A DNA stretch of 64,000 bases, taken from positions 62,001 to 126,000 of the forward strand of contig JAHJWB010000016.1 in assembly GCA_018828125.1 (NCBI GenBank). The letters are read 5' to 3'. The number at the start of each line of letters is the position of its first letter. Position 1 is the stretch's first letter. This document shows, in pieces, positions 52,105 to 60,642 of the stretch. The notes under the pieces are model-generated. The model did not search any database. It was not told the DNA's origin and saw only the letters and a list, made by a program, of their open reading frames with translations. This DNA is from Gammaproteobacteria bacterium (GTDB lineage Bacteria > Pseudomonadota > Gammaproteobacteria > Burkholderiales > Burkholderiaceae_C). The position numbers and the translations under genes are program-made.

Positions 52105-52743
52105 ATGACCACCTCCATCGCCGACCTTCGCAAAAGCTACGAGCGCGCCGAACTCAACGAAGACGCCTCGCACGCCGCCCCGCTGCAGCAGTTTGACCAG
52201 TGGCTCAACGAAGCCATCAACGCCCAGGTTCCCGAGCCCAACGCCATGACCCTGGCCACCGTGGGCAGCGATATGCGCCCCAGCACCCGGATCGTGCTCA
52301 TCAAGGGCTATGACGAGCGCGGCATCGTCTGGTTCACCAACTACGACAGCCGCAAGGGCCGGCAGATTGCAGGCAACCCCTACGTGGCGCTGCAGTTTCA
52401 CTGGGTGGAGCTGGAGCGCGTGGTGCGCATCGAAGGCATGGTGGAAAAAGTCAGCGACGCAGAAAGCGACGAATACTTTGCCAGCCGCCCGCTGGATTCG
52501 CGCATCGGCGCCTGGGCCAGCCCGCAAAGCCAGGTTATCAGCGGCCGGGGCGTGCTGGTGGCCAACGCTGCCAAGTACGGCGCGCAATTCATGCTCAAAC
52601 CACCCCGCCCACCACACTGGGGCGGCTATCGCCTCAAACCCGACCAGTGGGAGTTCTGGCAAGGGCGCAAGAGCCGTCTGCATGACCGGTTGCGGTATCG
52701 GATGGATGGTGGCGAGTGGGTGCGGGAGCGGCTGGCGCCCTGA
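52105..52743 (+). CDS. pdxH: Pyridoxamine 5'-phosphate oxidase
   Basis: 212 residues from ATG 52105. FMN and substrate regions are intact: [56 protein letters not shown] and the C-terminal [16 protein letters not shown] and RLAP. Makes pyridoxal 5'-phosphate. Confidence 0.95.
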   Translation: MTTSIADLRKSYERAELNEDASHAAPLQQFDQWLNEAINAQVPEPNAMTLATVGSDMRPSTRIVLIKGYDERGIVWFTNYDSRKGRQIAGNPYVALQFHWVELERVVRIEGMVEKVSDAESDEYFASRPLDSRIGAWASPQSQVISGRGVLVANAAKYGAQFMLKPPRPPHWGGYRLKPDQWEFWQGRKSRLHDRLRYRMDGGEWVRERLAP

Positions 52744-52791
52744 ACGCAACCCGCGCCCGTCGCCAGAGCAAACCCCCAGAGAGGATCAACC

Positions 52792-53199
52792 CTGTTCTCC
52801 CACATCCACATCGGGGTCACCGACTTTGACCGCGCCCTCGCCTTTTACCAACCCGTAATGGCGGCGCTGGGCATTGAGCCGCGTTTTGTCGACGCCACCC
52901 AACCCTGGGCCGGATGGCAAAGCCACCCCCACCCACGCCCTCTTTTTCTCATCGGCCGCCCCTTTGAAGGTCAGCACGCGCCGGGCAACGGTCAGATGAC
53001 GGCCTTTCTCGCCAGCACCCGCGCGCAGGTGGACGCCGTACACGCGACGGTCATCGCCTACGGCGGCCGTTGCGACGGGCCGCCCGGGCTGCGGCCGCAT
53101 TACCACGCCCACTACTACGGCGCGTATTTCAAAGACCCGGATGGAAACAAGCTGTGTGTGGCTTGCCATGCGGCGCCCGACGTTTCAGCGTCTGACTAA
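52792..53199 (+). CDS. VOC (glyoxalase-fold) family protein with an apparent CTG start
   Basis: 135 residues if translation begins at CTG 52792, which lies seven bases after AGAGAGGA. The resulting N-terminus, FSHIHIGVTDFDRALAFYQ, is the standard first strand of VOC proteins, while the first ATG (52858) would remove it. The rest is typical (GGRCDGPPGLRPHYHAHYYG, AYFKDPDGNKLCVACH). Metal-dependent role unknown. Start codon could also be a sequence error for ATG. Confidence 0.8.
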   Translation: MFSHIHIGVTDFDRALAFYQPVMAALGIEPRFVDATQPWAGWQSHPHPRPLFLIGRPFEGQHAPGNGQMTAFLASTRAQVDAVHATVIAYGGRCDGPPGLRPHYHAHYYGAYFKDPDGNKLCVACHAAPDVSASD

Positions 53200-53216
53200 C
53201 CAACCTGGCACGAAGA

Positions 53217-53603
53217 ATGTCGTCCGCTCTCGCCTTTGCGCCCCTTGTCCTGTTGCCCGTAGTGCTGACCGTGTCTGTCAAAGCCGCCGCCTGGGTGTTC
53301 AAACGCACACAACTGGGATGGGGACATGCGTTCGGCTACGGAGTCATCGCCAGTCTTGTGAACATGGCGGGCATGTTGACGGCACGCATGCCAGCGCCAC
53401 CTTCAATTCCCCTGCCCGTGTTGGCGGCCGTCAGCCTGCTGGCCGTGCTTGCGCTGGGTGGCTGGTACCTGGGGCCGCGCGCCAAGACCGCTGCGGGCGA
53501 CGCTTTGCGATTCAAAGGCGGCGTTGTTGTGTGCCTGATAGCCTGGTTGATGCTTGTTGCGGTATCGGTCGCCATCTTCTTTGCCAGTGCCTTGGTTATT
53601 TGA
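53217..53603 (+). CDS. Small four-helix membrane protein, unknown function
   Basis: 128 residues with four predicted helices (about 5-25, 38-58, 66-86 and 103-125). No family recognised. 17 bases after the VOC gene in the same direction. Convergent with the AEC transporter gene, 21 bases apart. Confidence 0.6.
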   Translation: MSSALAFAPLVLLPVVLTVSVKAAAWVFKRTQLGWGHAFGYGVIASLVNMAGMLTARMPAPPSIPLPVLAAVSLLAVLALGGWYLGPRAKTAAGDALRFKGGVVVCLIAWLMLVAVSVAIFFASALVI

Positions 53604-53624
53604 ACCAGCGGGTTTCGGTGGCGG

Positions 53625-54581
53625 CTACCCCGCCACCCACCGCGTCACCGCCAAAATCACCACCGGCATCGTCAGCAACCCCAGCGCGGTGGACACCGCC
53701 ACGCTCGCCGTCACCTCGTCCTCGGCCACCGCATAACGCTGCGCAAACAAGAACACATTGGCCCCCACTGGCAGCGACGCCGCCACGATCATCACCGCCA
53801 GCGGCATGCCCGACAGGCCCAGGGCCAGGCCCAAAGCGGCCAGCACGATGGGGTGCACCACACACTTGACCAGCGCAATGCGCAGGGCGGCCTTGAAGTG
53901 GTGGCCTACCTTGGTGAACGCCAACGTCACCCCCACCAACAGCAGCGCAATCGGCCCCAGCGCCTGCCCCAGCAGCAGCAGAGGTTTGTCGACCACCTGG
54001 GGCACTATCAGGCCGGTCTGCGCAAACAGCAGGCCCGCAATGATGGGCAACGGCACCGGGTGCACGATGCCGTTGCGCATGGCCTGCAGCACCGTGCGCC
54101 ACATGGGTTGCTGCGCGGCGCCTTCCCGCCCGGCATGCTCGCGGGCGGCGGCCAGCTCGAACACCACCGTGGCGGCGGTCAGCAGGATGAGCGAATGCAC
54201 CGAGATCAGCGTGAACAGCGTGACCAGCCCGGCATCGCCAAACACCAGACCCACCAGCGGCACGCCAATCATCAGCGTGTTGCTGAAGGTGTTGGCCAGC
54301 GCCCGCGCCGCGGCCAGCGTGTTAAAGCCCTGCAGCGCCAGCGTGGCCGCGTACACGATGCCAAACGCCACAAAGTAGATGCCCACCGGGCCAAAGTTGA
54401 GGTCTTCGATGTGCACCGTGCTCATGGTGCGAAACAACAGCGCGGGCGTGAGCACCATGAAAACGAGATTGGCCAGGTCCTTCACCGCAGTGGCCCGGAT
54501 CCACTGGCGCCGCCCCACATAAAAGCCGATGGCGATGAACAGGATGACGGGGATCAGCGAGGTGAAAACGGGGGAATTCAA
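53625..54581 (-). CDS. AEC (auxin efflux carrier) family transporter
   Basis: 318 residues, ten helices: N-terminal half with LIPVILFIAIGFYVGRR, ALLFRTMS and ANTFSNTLMIGVPLV, C-terminal half with ALGPIALLLVGVTL and SLPVGANVFLFAQRY. The best start is TTG 54581, since no ATG is suitably placed. Substrate unknown (family members move organic acids). Confidence 0.87.
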   Translation of the reverse strand: MNSPVFTSLIPVILFIAIGFYVGRRQWIRATAVKDLANLVFMVLTPALLFRTMSTVHIEDLNFGPVGIYFVAFGIVYAATLALQGFNTLAAARALANTFSNTLMIGVPLVGLVFGDAGLVTLFTLISVHSLILLTAATVVFELAAAREHAGREGAAQQPMWRTVLQAMRNGIVHPVPLPIIAGLLFAQTGLIVPQVVDKPLLLLGQALGPIALLLVGVTLAFTKVGHHFKAALRIALVKCVVHPIVLAALGLALGLSGMPLAVMIVAASLPVGANVFLFAQRYAVAEDEVTASVAVSTALGLLTMPVVILAVTRWVAG

Positions 54582-54643
54582 GGTGCGGTGGCTCGGTGGG
54601 CAGGCCCACGCGCCGCAAAGCGCAAGGCTCTTTAACTATGATT

Positions 54644-54689
54644 TTGATAGCTACTGGCGCTTTCACATCAAGCGCTGGACGCCATTTTC
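54644..54689 (+). repeat. TAGCGCTT palindromic repeat, diverged copy
   Basis: TTGATAGCTACTGGCGCTTT, then CACATC and AAGCGCTGG, in the 336-base gap between the AEC and pirin genes. No gene is supported in this gap. Confidence 0.6.
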
Positions 54690-54870
54690 GCTCAATATCT
54701 GCCTTACCTGCAGCCGTTTGCACTTCACCCTTCGCAGTCGACCAGTGGATAAACAGAAAGACAGGCACAGGGGCGCGGAAAATCGCAACCCGCAGTGCCC
54801 CGAGGCGGTGGGCTAAAGGGTTTTTTGCTGCGTGACTGCATCGTTGTTAGAAAAGGCCGTGTCAGCCTGC

Positions 54871-54917
54871 CGAAGGGGCGAAGGGGCGAAGGGGCGAAGG
54901 GCCGAAGGGGCGAAGGG
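54871..54917. repeat. Tandem repeat of an 8-base unit (CGAAGGGG)
   Basis: About six head-to-tail copies of CGAAGGGG, two slightly altered (CGAAGGGC). It ends immediately at the pirin stop codon. Such short-unit arrays change copy number by slippage, so the length may vary between strains. Confidence 0.85.
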
Positions 54918-55775
54918 CTACCCCAGCCGCCCTGCCTGCCGCAGTTCCATTCCCATGCGCCGAATCTCTGCCTCGCCCTGGGTGAGTGCGGCGCGGCTGG
55001 TGTGCACCGAGTACGCACCCAGCACCAGTTCATGCGGGTGTGGCGCGGTGGAGCCCAGCACAAAACGCGTCTCCTCGCCCTGCGCCACAAAGTCGATGGC
55101 CTGCTCGGAATGCTCGAACGCCGCCAATTCACCGGCTGCAACCGTGTCGGCGCCAGTATTCAATTGACCGGCCGCCACGGCCACCCATGCCACGGTGTGG
55201 CCCGCGGGTGGCATGTACCGCCAGCGCTCACCGGCAGCCAGTTGAACCGAGAGATAGGTCATGTCTGACGGGGGCGCAATGGCACTTTGCGCGGCGCCGT
55301 AGCGGCCCAACAGCACCCGCGCTGGGCCTTCTTGGGGCACGTCGCTGGGCGCCAGGTACTGGCTGCGCGCAAGAGTGTTCTCCAGCGCCGCAGGCAGGGC
55401 TACCCACAGCTGAAAACCTTGGCCCGGCGTGTTGCCCACGGGCGCGCCGGTGTGCCACACGCCGCTACCGGCCTGCATCCACTCCACGCCGCCCGCCAGC
55501 AGCACACCGGATTGGCCGGTGGTGTCTTCGTAGCGCACATCGCCTTGGGTCAAAAAGGTCAGGGTTGCAATGCCCGAATGGGGATGCATGCCAAAACCCT
55601 GCCTGGCTGCACCGGGCTGGAAGTTCACCAGATCCAAAAACACAAAGGGCTTCAGCACCTGGCCCAGGTCGCTCGGGCTCATCAACCGGGTGATGGGCCC
55701 ATGCGTGGTGCCGCGTGTGCGGTGGGCAATGGCCCGGACTTCGGTCGCGGCCAGATGGGTGGCGGCGGCGTTCAT
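54918..55775 (-). CDS. Pirin family protein
   Basis: 285 residues from ATG 55775. Bicupin with the pirin motifs: FQPGAARQGFGMHPHSGIAT (metal-binding HPH), EDTTGQSGVLLAGGVEWMQA and SGVWHTGAPV. Pirins include quercetin dioxygenases and redox-sensing regulators. Coupled to the FMN reductase gene upstream (ATGA). Preceded downstream by an 8-base tandem repeat at its stop. Confidence 0.92.
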   Translation of the reverse strand: MNAAATHLAATEVRAIAHRTRGTTHGPITRLMSPSDLGQVLKPFVFLDLVNFQPGAARQGFGMHPHSGIATLTFLTQGDVRYEDTTGQSGVLLAGGVEWMQAGSGVWHTGAPVGNTPGQGFQLWVALPAALENTLARSQYLAPSDVPQEGPARVLLGRYGAAQSAIAPPSDMTYLSVQLAAGERWRYMPPAGHTVAWVAVAAGQLNTGADTVAAGELAAFEHSEQAIDFVAQGEETRFVLGSTAPHPHELVLGAYSVHTSRAALTQGEAEIRRMGMELRQAGRLG

Positions 55776-56356
55776 GCTGCGCTCCGCGCAGCCTTCAAGG
55801 CCGTGGCCCACCAGGCCATGTCGTCCAGCATGGCGTTGGCCGCCTGCGCCAGGTGCGGGTAGTCCGCAAAGCTTTTGCCTTGTTGCCACACACCCAAAAA
55901 CTCCACCATGCCCACGTGCACCGCGTTGCGCACGGGCGCCATCTGCAGCTCGATCGCCACCAGACGCAGTTGCTCAATGGCGCGCGCAGCGCCCACGCCG
56001 CCGTAGCCCACAAAGGCGATGGGCTTGCGGCTGAACTCATTGTACGCATAGTCAAAAGCGTTCTTCAGCACCGCGGTGGGGCCGTGGTTGTATTCGGGGG
56101 GGACCACCACCAGCCCGTCCAGCGTGCCCAGTTTGGCGGCCCAGCGCTGGGCGGCTTCGTTTTGCACCGGGGCCCAGGCGGGCGACACGGGTTCGTCAAA
56201 AAGCGGCAGTGGGTGATCGCGCAGGTCAATCAATTCAAAGCCCATGTCCGGGCGTGCCCGGGCGAGTTCCAGAATCCATTGCGCAGGCTTGTCGCCAAAA
56301 CGACCCTCGCGGGTGGAACCAATGACGATACCGATGTGAGGTTGAGCTTGGGACAT
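55772..56356 (-). CDS. NADPH-dependent FMN reductase
   Basis: 194 residues from ATG 56356. Flavodoxin-like: IGIVIGSTREGRFGDKPAQW for FMN phosphate, VVVPPEYNHGPTAVLKNAFD (PEYN motif) and VGYGGVGAARAIEQLR. Supplies reduced flavin or reduces quinones. Overlaps pirin by ATGA and is divergent from a LysR gene. Confidence 0.92.
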   Translation of the reverse strand: MSQAQPHIGIVIGSTREGRFGDKPAQWILELARARPDMGFELIDLRDHPLPLFDEPVSPAWAPVQNEAAQRWAAKLGTLDGLVVVPPEYNHGPTAVLKNAFDYAYNEFSRKPIAFVGYGGVGAARAIEQLRLVAIELQMAPVRNAVHVGMVEFLGVWQQGKSFADYPHLAQAANAMLDDMAWWATALKAARSAA

Positions 56357-56406
56357 GACGTAAACCTTGGGTGTGTTGAAGGGATGCGTGTAGGTTAGAA
56401 ATATGT

Positions 56407-56433
56407 CGATTGCCGCACTAGACGGCACAATCG
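56407..56433. promoter_or_regulatory. LysR-type operator candidate
   Basis: CGATTG, 15 bases, CAATCG between the divergent FMN-reductase and LysR starts. Arm spacing suits a LysR-type tetramer site; inferred. Confidence 0.4.
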
Positions 56434-56468
56434 GATTGCAGTCGTCCAATTTCACAAGGAATATCGCC

Positions 56469-57404
56469 ATGCTGGACCTCAATGACGTCGCCACCTTTGT
56501 GCAGGTGGTGCGCTGCGGCAGCTTTGCCGAGGCATCGCGCCGAATCGGCGTACCACCCAACACCTTGAGCCGCCGCGTGCAGAACCTGGAGACCCAGTTG
56601 GGCACACGGCTGATGCAGCGCACCACCCGCAACCTGGCGCTCACCGCTGCGGGGCAAACCTTTTACGACCGCTGCGCGGGCGCTGTGGACGGTTTGGTGG
56701 ATGCGGGCGAGGACCTGGCAGCGGGCAACCAGCAACCCAGCGGTCTGGTGCGGGTTGCCGCTCCGGCTGATTTTTTTGACTTCTTTCCGATGGAATGGCT
56801 GTCGGAGTTTCTGGCTGCACACCCCCAGGTCCGCGTCGACTTTGTGTTGAATGACGACCGGGCCGATCTCATCGCCGATCGCATCGACGTCGCGATCCGC
56901 GGCGGCATTCTGGAAGACTCCGGCTTTTTTGCCCTCCGGCTGCTGGACGCGGGATTGGATGGCCTGGTGGCCAGCCCCGCCTACATCGCGGCCCGGGGAG
57001 CGCCCGCCACCTTGCAAGACCTGCAAGACCACGACTGCCTGGTGTTCAGCCACCCCAGCGGCCGCGCCACCTGGCGCCTGTCCGGGCCCGGCGCTGATGG
57101 CGAGGCCGAAGTGAGCGTGTCTGGCCGCTTCAGCGGCAACACCGCGCAGGCCTTGCGCAAGGCCGTGCTGGCGGGGTTGGGCATAGCGCTGCTGCCATCC
57201 ACCATGACCCGGCGTGACCTGCGCGCCGGACTGATGGTGCCGGTGCTGCCCCGGTACCACCGCGAAGCCCACGGCGTGCACCTGGTCTACCCCAGCCGCC
57301 GCCACCTGCCGCTGGCGGTGTCGGCGTTTATTGACTTGGTGATGGACAAACTCGGCGCCGTGGAGGAACTGCCGATGATGGCCGAATGCCAGCCGAAGGC
57401 CTGA
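56469..57404 (+). CDS. LysR family transcriptional regulator
   Basis: 311 residues from ATG 56469 with AAGGAA upstream. Winged helix (MLDLNDVATFVQVVRCGSFA, RRIGVPPNTLSRRVQNLE) and an effector domain with FPMEWLSEFLAAHPQVRVDF. Divergent from FMN reductase-pirin, which it probably controls. Effector unknown. Confidence 0.92.
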   Translation: MLDLNDVATFVQVVRCGSFAEASRRIGVPPNTLSRRVQNLETQLGTRLMQRTTRNLALTAAGQTFYDRCAGAVDGLVDAGEDLAAGNQQPSGLVRVAAPADFFDFFPMEWLSEFLAAHPQVRVDFVLNDDRADLIADRIDVAIRGGILEDSGFFALRLLDAGLDGLVASPAYIAARGAPATLQDLQDHDCLVFSHPSGRATWRLSGPGADGEAEVSVSGRFSGNTAQALRKAVLAGLGIALLPSTMTRRDLRAGLMVPVLPRYHREAHGVHLVYPSRRHLPLAVSAFIDLVMDKLGAVEELPMMAECQPKA

Positions 57405-57707
57405 GCAGAAAACCCATCCGGCTGACGAGCATCCGCCCGTTTAAAACCCAAAAGAATATTAAACGTCAGTCACATGCAAATTGGGTTATACTCCGCGGCG
57501 TTGCAGTCACGGCTCTCTTGACGCGTGCAGTCACCGCAACACCTGCCCAGAGGCGCAAGTCTCCCCCAGCAGGCCGCCTTTCGCGACCTTGTTTTGTCGC
57601 CCAGTGGATCTGTAGAGCTGCAGCCCACCGCGTCCCTCGATGCTCATGCAGGCCAGCTTTCACGCCTGCCATCCTGATTGAATCCGATTTCACAGACCGC
57701 CATTTCC
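57405..57707 (+). promoter_or_regulatory. Long leader region before the small protein and RRM gene
   Basis: About 300 bases without a gene. A TATACT box at 57487-57492 could be a -10 element; a good -35 was not found at the normal spacing. If transcription starts there, the leader before 57708 exceeds 200 bases, as in many cold-shock mRNAs. No riboswitch was recognised. Confidence 0.35.
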
Positions 57708-57917
57708 ATGGGCCAATACGTCGTTTTGCCCTCGACACACCCGACCGCCTGTGGCCGCTTTCGCGCCTCTTTCTCGGTCCATCGATCCCAGGGCAACGGC
57801 AGCTACTGCCGCGTGTTCCGCTTTGACAAAGCCTTTGCATCGCGCGAAGCCGCCCGGCTGTTTGCAGTCACCCAGGGCTGGCTGCAAACGTGCATGCAGC
57901 ACCCGCCCACCTGCTGA
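57708..57917 (+). CDS. Small conserved-looking protein upstream of the RRM gene
   Basis: 69 residues from ATG 57708. MGQYVVLPSTHPTACGRFRA is followed by FSVHRSQGNGSYCRVFRFDK and REAARLFAVTQGWLQT. The balanced composition and codon use suggest a real protein. I believe similar short proteins occur in relatives but cannot name a family. Possibly co-transcribed with the RRM gene 181 bases downstream. Confidence 0.5.
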   Translation: MGQYVVLPSTHPTACGRFRASFSVHRSQGNGSYCRVFRFDKAFASREAARLFAVTQGWLQTCMQHPPTC

Positions 57918-58098
57918 TCGGCAGATCGTTTTAATGGGTTTGTCCGCGGATGAGGTTGATCGGCGCAGCGTCGCAGGCGCGGCCCACCATCCCTTCCCCC
58001 ACCCTTACTCCCGACCGCTGCGGATTCCCGATCCGTACGCTCGTACCCCAACGGTGCGCCATTCGTTGCACACCAAAATCTAGAAAGGCTCTACTTCC

Positions 58099-58446
58099 AT
58101 GAGTATCAAAATCTATGTGGGCAACCTGCCCTACTCCGTGACCGATTCCAGCCTGGAAAGCAACTTCGCCGAATTCGGCTCCGTCTCGTCCGCCAAGGTC
58201 ATGATAGACCGCGAAACCGGCCGCTCCAAGGGCTTCGGCTTTGTCGAAATGGCCACCGCTGAAGTGGCCCAGGCCGCCATTACCGCCCTGCACGGCGTGT
58301 CTGTAGACGGACGCTCGATCGTCGTGAACCTGGCGCGCCCGCGTGAAGAAGGTGGTGCTCGTTCAGGCGGCGCCGGTGGTTACACAGCCAGCAAGCGTGC
58401 GGACGTTGGGTACGGCAACGGTGGCTACGGCGGCGGCCGCTACTGA
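58099..58446 (+). CDS. RRM-domain RNA-binding protein (cold-inducible, glycine-rich tail)
   Basis: 115 residues. One RNA recognition motif (2-80) with RNP2 IYVGNLP and RNP1 KGFGFVEM, then a short Gly/Tyr-rich tail. Resembles Rbp proteins of cyanobacteria and many proteobacteria that bind RNA under cold stress. Followed by an intrinsic terminator. Confidence 0.92.
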   Translation: MSIKIYVGNLPYSVTDSSLESNFAEFGSVSSAKVMIDRETGRSKGFGFVEMATAEVAQAAITALHGVSVDGRSIVVNLARPREEGGARSGGAGGYTASKRADVGYGNGGYGGGRY

Positions 58447-58469
58447 TCCCGACAACCCTTTGAGAAGAA

Positions 58470-58495
58470 CCGGCTCCGAGGAGCCGGCTTTTTTT
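58470..58495 (+). terminator. Intrinsic terminator after the RRM gene
   Basis: CCGGCTC, loop CGAG, GAGCCGG, followed by seven T. A classical terminator 24 bases beyond the stop. Confidence 0.92.
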
Positions 58496-58527
58496 CGCCG
58501 TGCACCCCTCGGATGGCAGTGCTTCAG

Positions 58528-58578
58528 TTGCTATCAATACTGCAGCTGCTTACGCTTGATGGAAAAGCGCAAAAGGCC
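58528..58578 (+). repeat. TAGCGCTT palindromic repeat, diverged copy
   Basis: TTGCTATCAATACTGCAGCT, GCTTACGCTTGATGGAAAAG and CGCAAAAGGCC. Same layout as the other copies with weaker stem matches; between terminator and the diguanylate cyclase stop. Confidence 0.5.
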
Positions 58579-58699
58579 AAAAACATGTTTGATTTTGGCA
58601 TCCAATGTCGGCATCAGCCACCGACGAGCCATCGACGAGCAATCCCCCCTGGTCTCAGGCAAATGCGACAGCCTCTCAGGCAATCGCCCCTGGCACGAT

Positions 58700-60322
58700 T
58701 TATTGAAACACGCAGACGCCCAGTAATTGGCTTTTGGCCCGGTACATGGCGGTGTCTGCAGCGCGCAGGTAGTCGTCCACCGTCGCCAGCTTGGACGCGC
58801 TGCTGGCCAATCCGATACTCGCACCACTGATCACGGTGTGTTCGCCAATCACATAGGGCGCGGCGAGGGCCAACGCAATCTGCTGAGCGCGTTGGCTGGC
58901 CTCAGCGGGATCAATGGACTCGAGCAACACATTGAATTCGTCGCCACTCATGCGGGCGACCAGATCCACCGCCCGCACACAGGATTCGAGCCGCCGCGCC
59001 ACTTGCTGCAACAGCTGGTCGCCCACATGGTGCCCGTAGCTGTCATTGACGGCCTTGAACCCGTTGAGGTCCAGCAGCAGCACGGCGAACATGGTGGCCC
59101 CACCGCGCGTCGGCACGCCATCACCGTTCACCCCGTCGCCCTGGTGCAGCGCGATCAGTTGCGCAAGGCGGTCACGGAACAACGGCCGACCGGGCAAGTT
59201 GGTCAGCGCATCGTAGGAACTCCCCCGCTCGGCCAGATCGCTCAACGAGCCCGCCATGCGCACGGGAACACCGTCTTCGAACTCGGCGAGCCCGCGCCAA
59301 TTGACCCACACCAGCCGCCCCGCCCCGTGGAACGCGCGGAAGTCCACCGAAAAGTTCGGCCCGTTTCCCGACAGGTGCCTGCGGTAGGTCTCCTGCACGC
59401 GAGCGCGATCCTCCCGGTCGATGAGTTGCTCCAGAAAGCGCCAGCCGTCCTCAAACACATGATCGCGGCTACCGAGCCCGACGATCTGCAGAAAACGCCC
59501 GGACACATGCAAGGCGTCCGTTCGCAAGTCCCAGTACCAGATGCCGTCATTGGACCCGCGGGTCGCCAGCGAGTAGCGGTTTTCGGAGCGCAACAACTCA
59601 AGTTCGGTTTTCTTCTGCTGGGTGACATCGATCATCAGTCCGATCATGCGGTTCGGCCGCCCGGGCTCGACTACCGCACGGCACAGGTCACGCACCCACA
59701 CGACCTTGCCAGACTTGGCAATCAGCCGGTAGCTCATCTCGTAGGCATGGCTGTGCGTGGCGTTATAGGCGGCATCGTCGATCACCAGGGCCTGCGCCAG
59801 GTCATCGGGATGCACATGCGCCCGCCAAAAGCCCGGGTCAGCCCGCCACTCCTCGACGGAGTAGCCGAACAACCGCTCGACCTGTGGGCTTAAAAAAGTA
59901 TTGCCCACGCCGATTTCAGCTTCCCACACCACGCCGTCAATGGTTTCGAGCAAGCGCAGAAAGCGCTGACGGACCTCCACCAGCACCTGCTCGGTGACCT
60001 CGGTCACCTCGATCAGGACACCCTGGCGGCTGATCACCCGATCCGCCGCATCCGTCTCGGGGTGGAACTGCAGACGCACCCAGCGGTAGTCCGCGTTGGC
60101 AAAGCGCAAGCGAAACACCGGCATGCCCGAGCGCAGGGTGCCAATGTCGTCAGGGTGCACGAACTTCAGCAAAGATTTGCCGAGCGCCTCTGCCACTGAA
60201 TGGCCAGTGAGCTTGTGCCACGCCGGATTCAGATACGTGATCTCCCACAGCGCATCGGTCTGCACTACCGCCTCGGGAAGCAGTTGCAGCAGGTTTGCGG
60301 ACGGCGTGGGAGTGGCGGGCAT
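58700..60322 (-). CDS. PAS-PAS-PAS-GGDEF diguanylate cyclase
   Basis: 540 residues, no transmembrane helix. Three PAS-type domains (about 5-115, 120-240 and 250-360; LETIDGVVWEAEIGVG, NRYSLATRGSNDGIWYWDL) precede a GGDEF domain with DALTNLPGRPLFRDRL, LLLDLNGFKAVNDSYGHHVG and the active-site loop MSGDEF. The Ser in place of the first Gly is known in some active enzymes. No EAL domain. Likely makes cyclic di-GMP in response to a cytoplasmic signal. Confidence 0.9.
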   Translation of the reverse strand: MPATPTPSANLLQLLPEAVVQTDALWEITYLNPAWHKLTGHSVAEALGKSLLKFVHPDDIGTLRSGMPVFRLRFANADYRWVRLQFHPETDAADRVISRQGVLIEVTEVTEQVLVEVRQRFLRLLETIDGVVWEAEIGVGNTFLSPQVERLFGYSVEEWRADPGFWRAHVHPDDLAQALVIDDAAYNATHSHAYEMSYRLIAKSGKVVWVRDLCRAVVEPGRPNRMIGLMIDVTQQKKTELELLRSENRYSLATRGSNDGIWYWDLRTDALHVSGRFLQIVGLGSRDHVFEDGWRFLEQLIDREDRARVQETYRRHLSGNGPNFSVDFRAFHGAGRLVWVNWRGLAEFEDGVPVRMAGSLSDLAERGSSYDALTNLPGRPLFRDRLAQLIALHQGDGVNGDGVPTRGGATMFAVLLLDLNGFKAVNDSYGHHVGDQLLQQVARRLESCVRAVDLVARMSGDEFNVLLESIDPAEASQRAQQIALALAAPYVIGEHTVISGASIGLASSASKLATVDDYLRAADTAMYRAKSQLLGVCVFQ

Positions 60323-60642
60323 GCAGGGCTATCGCAAGATGGGGTCAGATACATACACATACCGGGCAGCGCTGAACAAGTCCTTCGCGCGTCGCGCCAC
60401 CCGGCTTAGCGCGGTGTGCTGCGGGACAAATCCCATTCCAATATCGGGCGCGCGCCATCATGGGCACTGTGGCAGCGTCGCCTTCGCGGATAGGGAAATC
60501 AACCCAGTAAAACCTAGTATGGCATGCCTCCAGGCCCCCTTGGTCGCGGCGGTTTGCGGCAGTGAAGGCGTGCAAGCCAGCAACACCCTCCCCAGTCGCT
60601 GGCTCGCTCACTCACTCGATCACATCAAGGCGGCGTCGCCTG
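60323..60642. other. Gene-free stretch between GGDEF and znuD genes
   Basis: About 320 bases; no convincing gene, RNA or terminator on either strand. A short open frame at 60345-60611 on the minus strand has no ribosome binding site or known motif. Confidence 0.45.
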
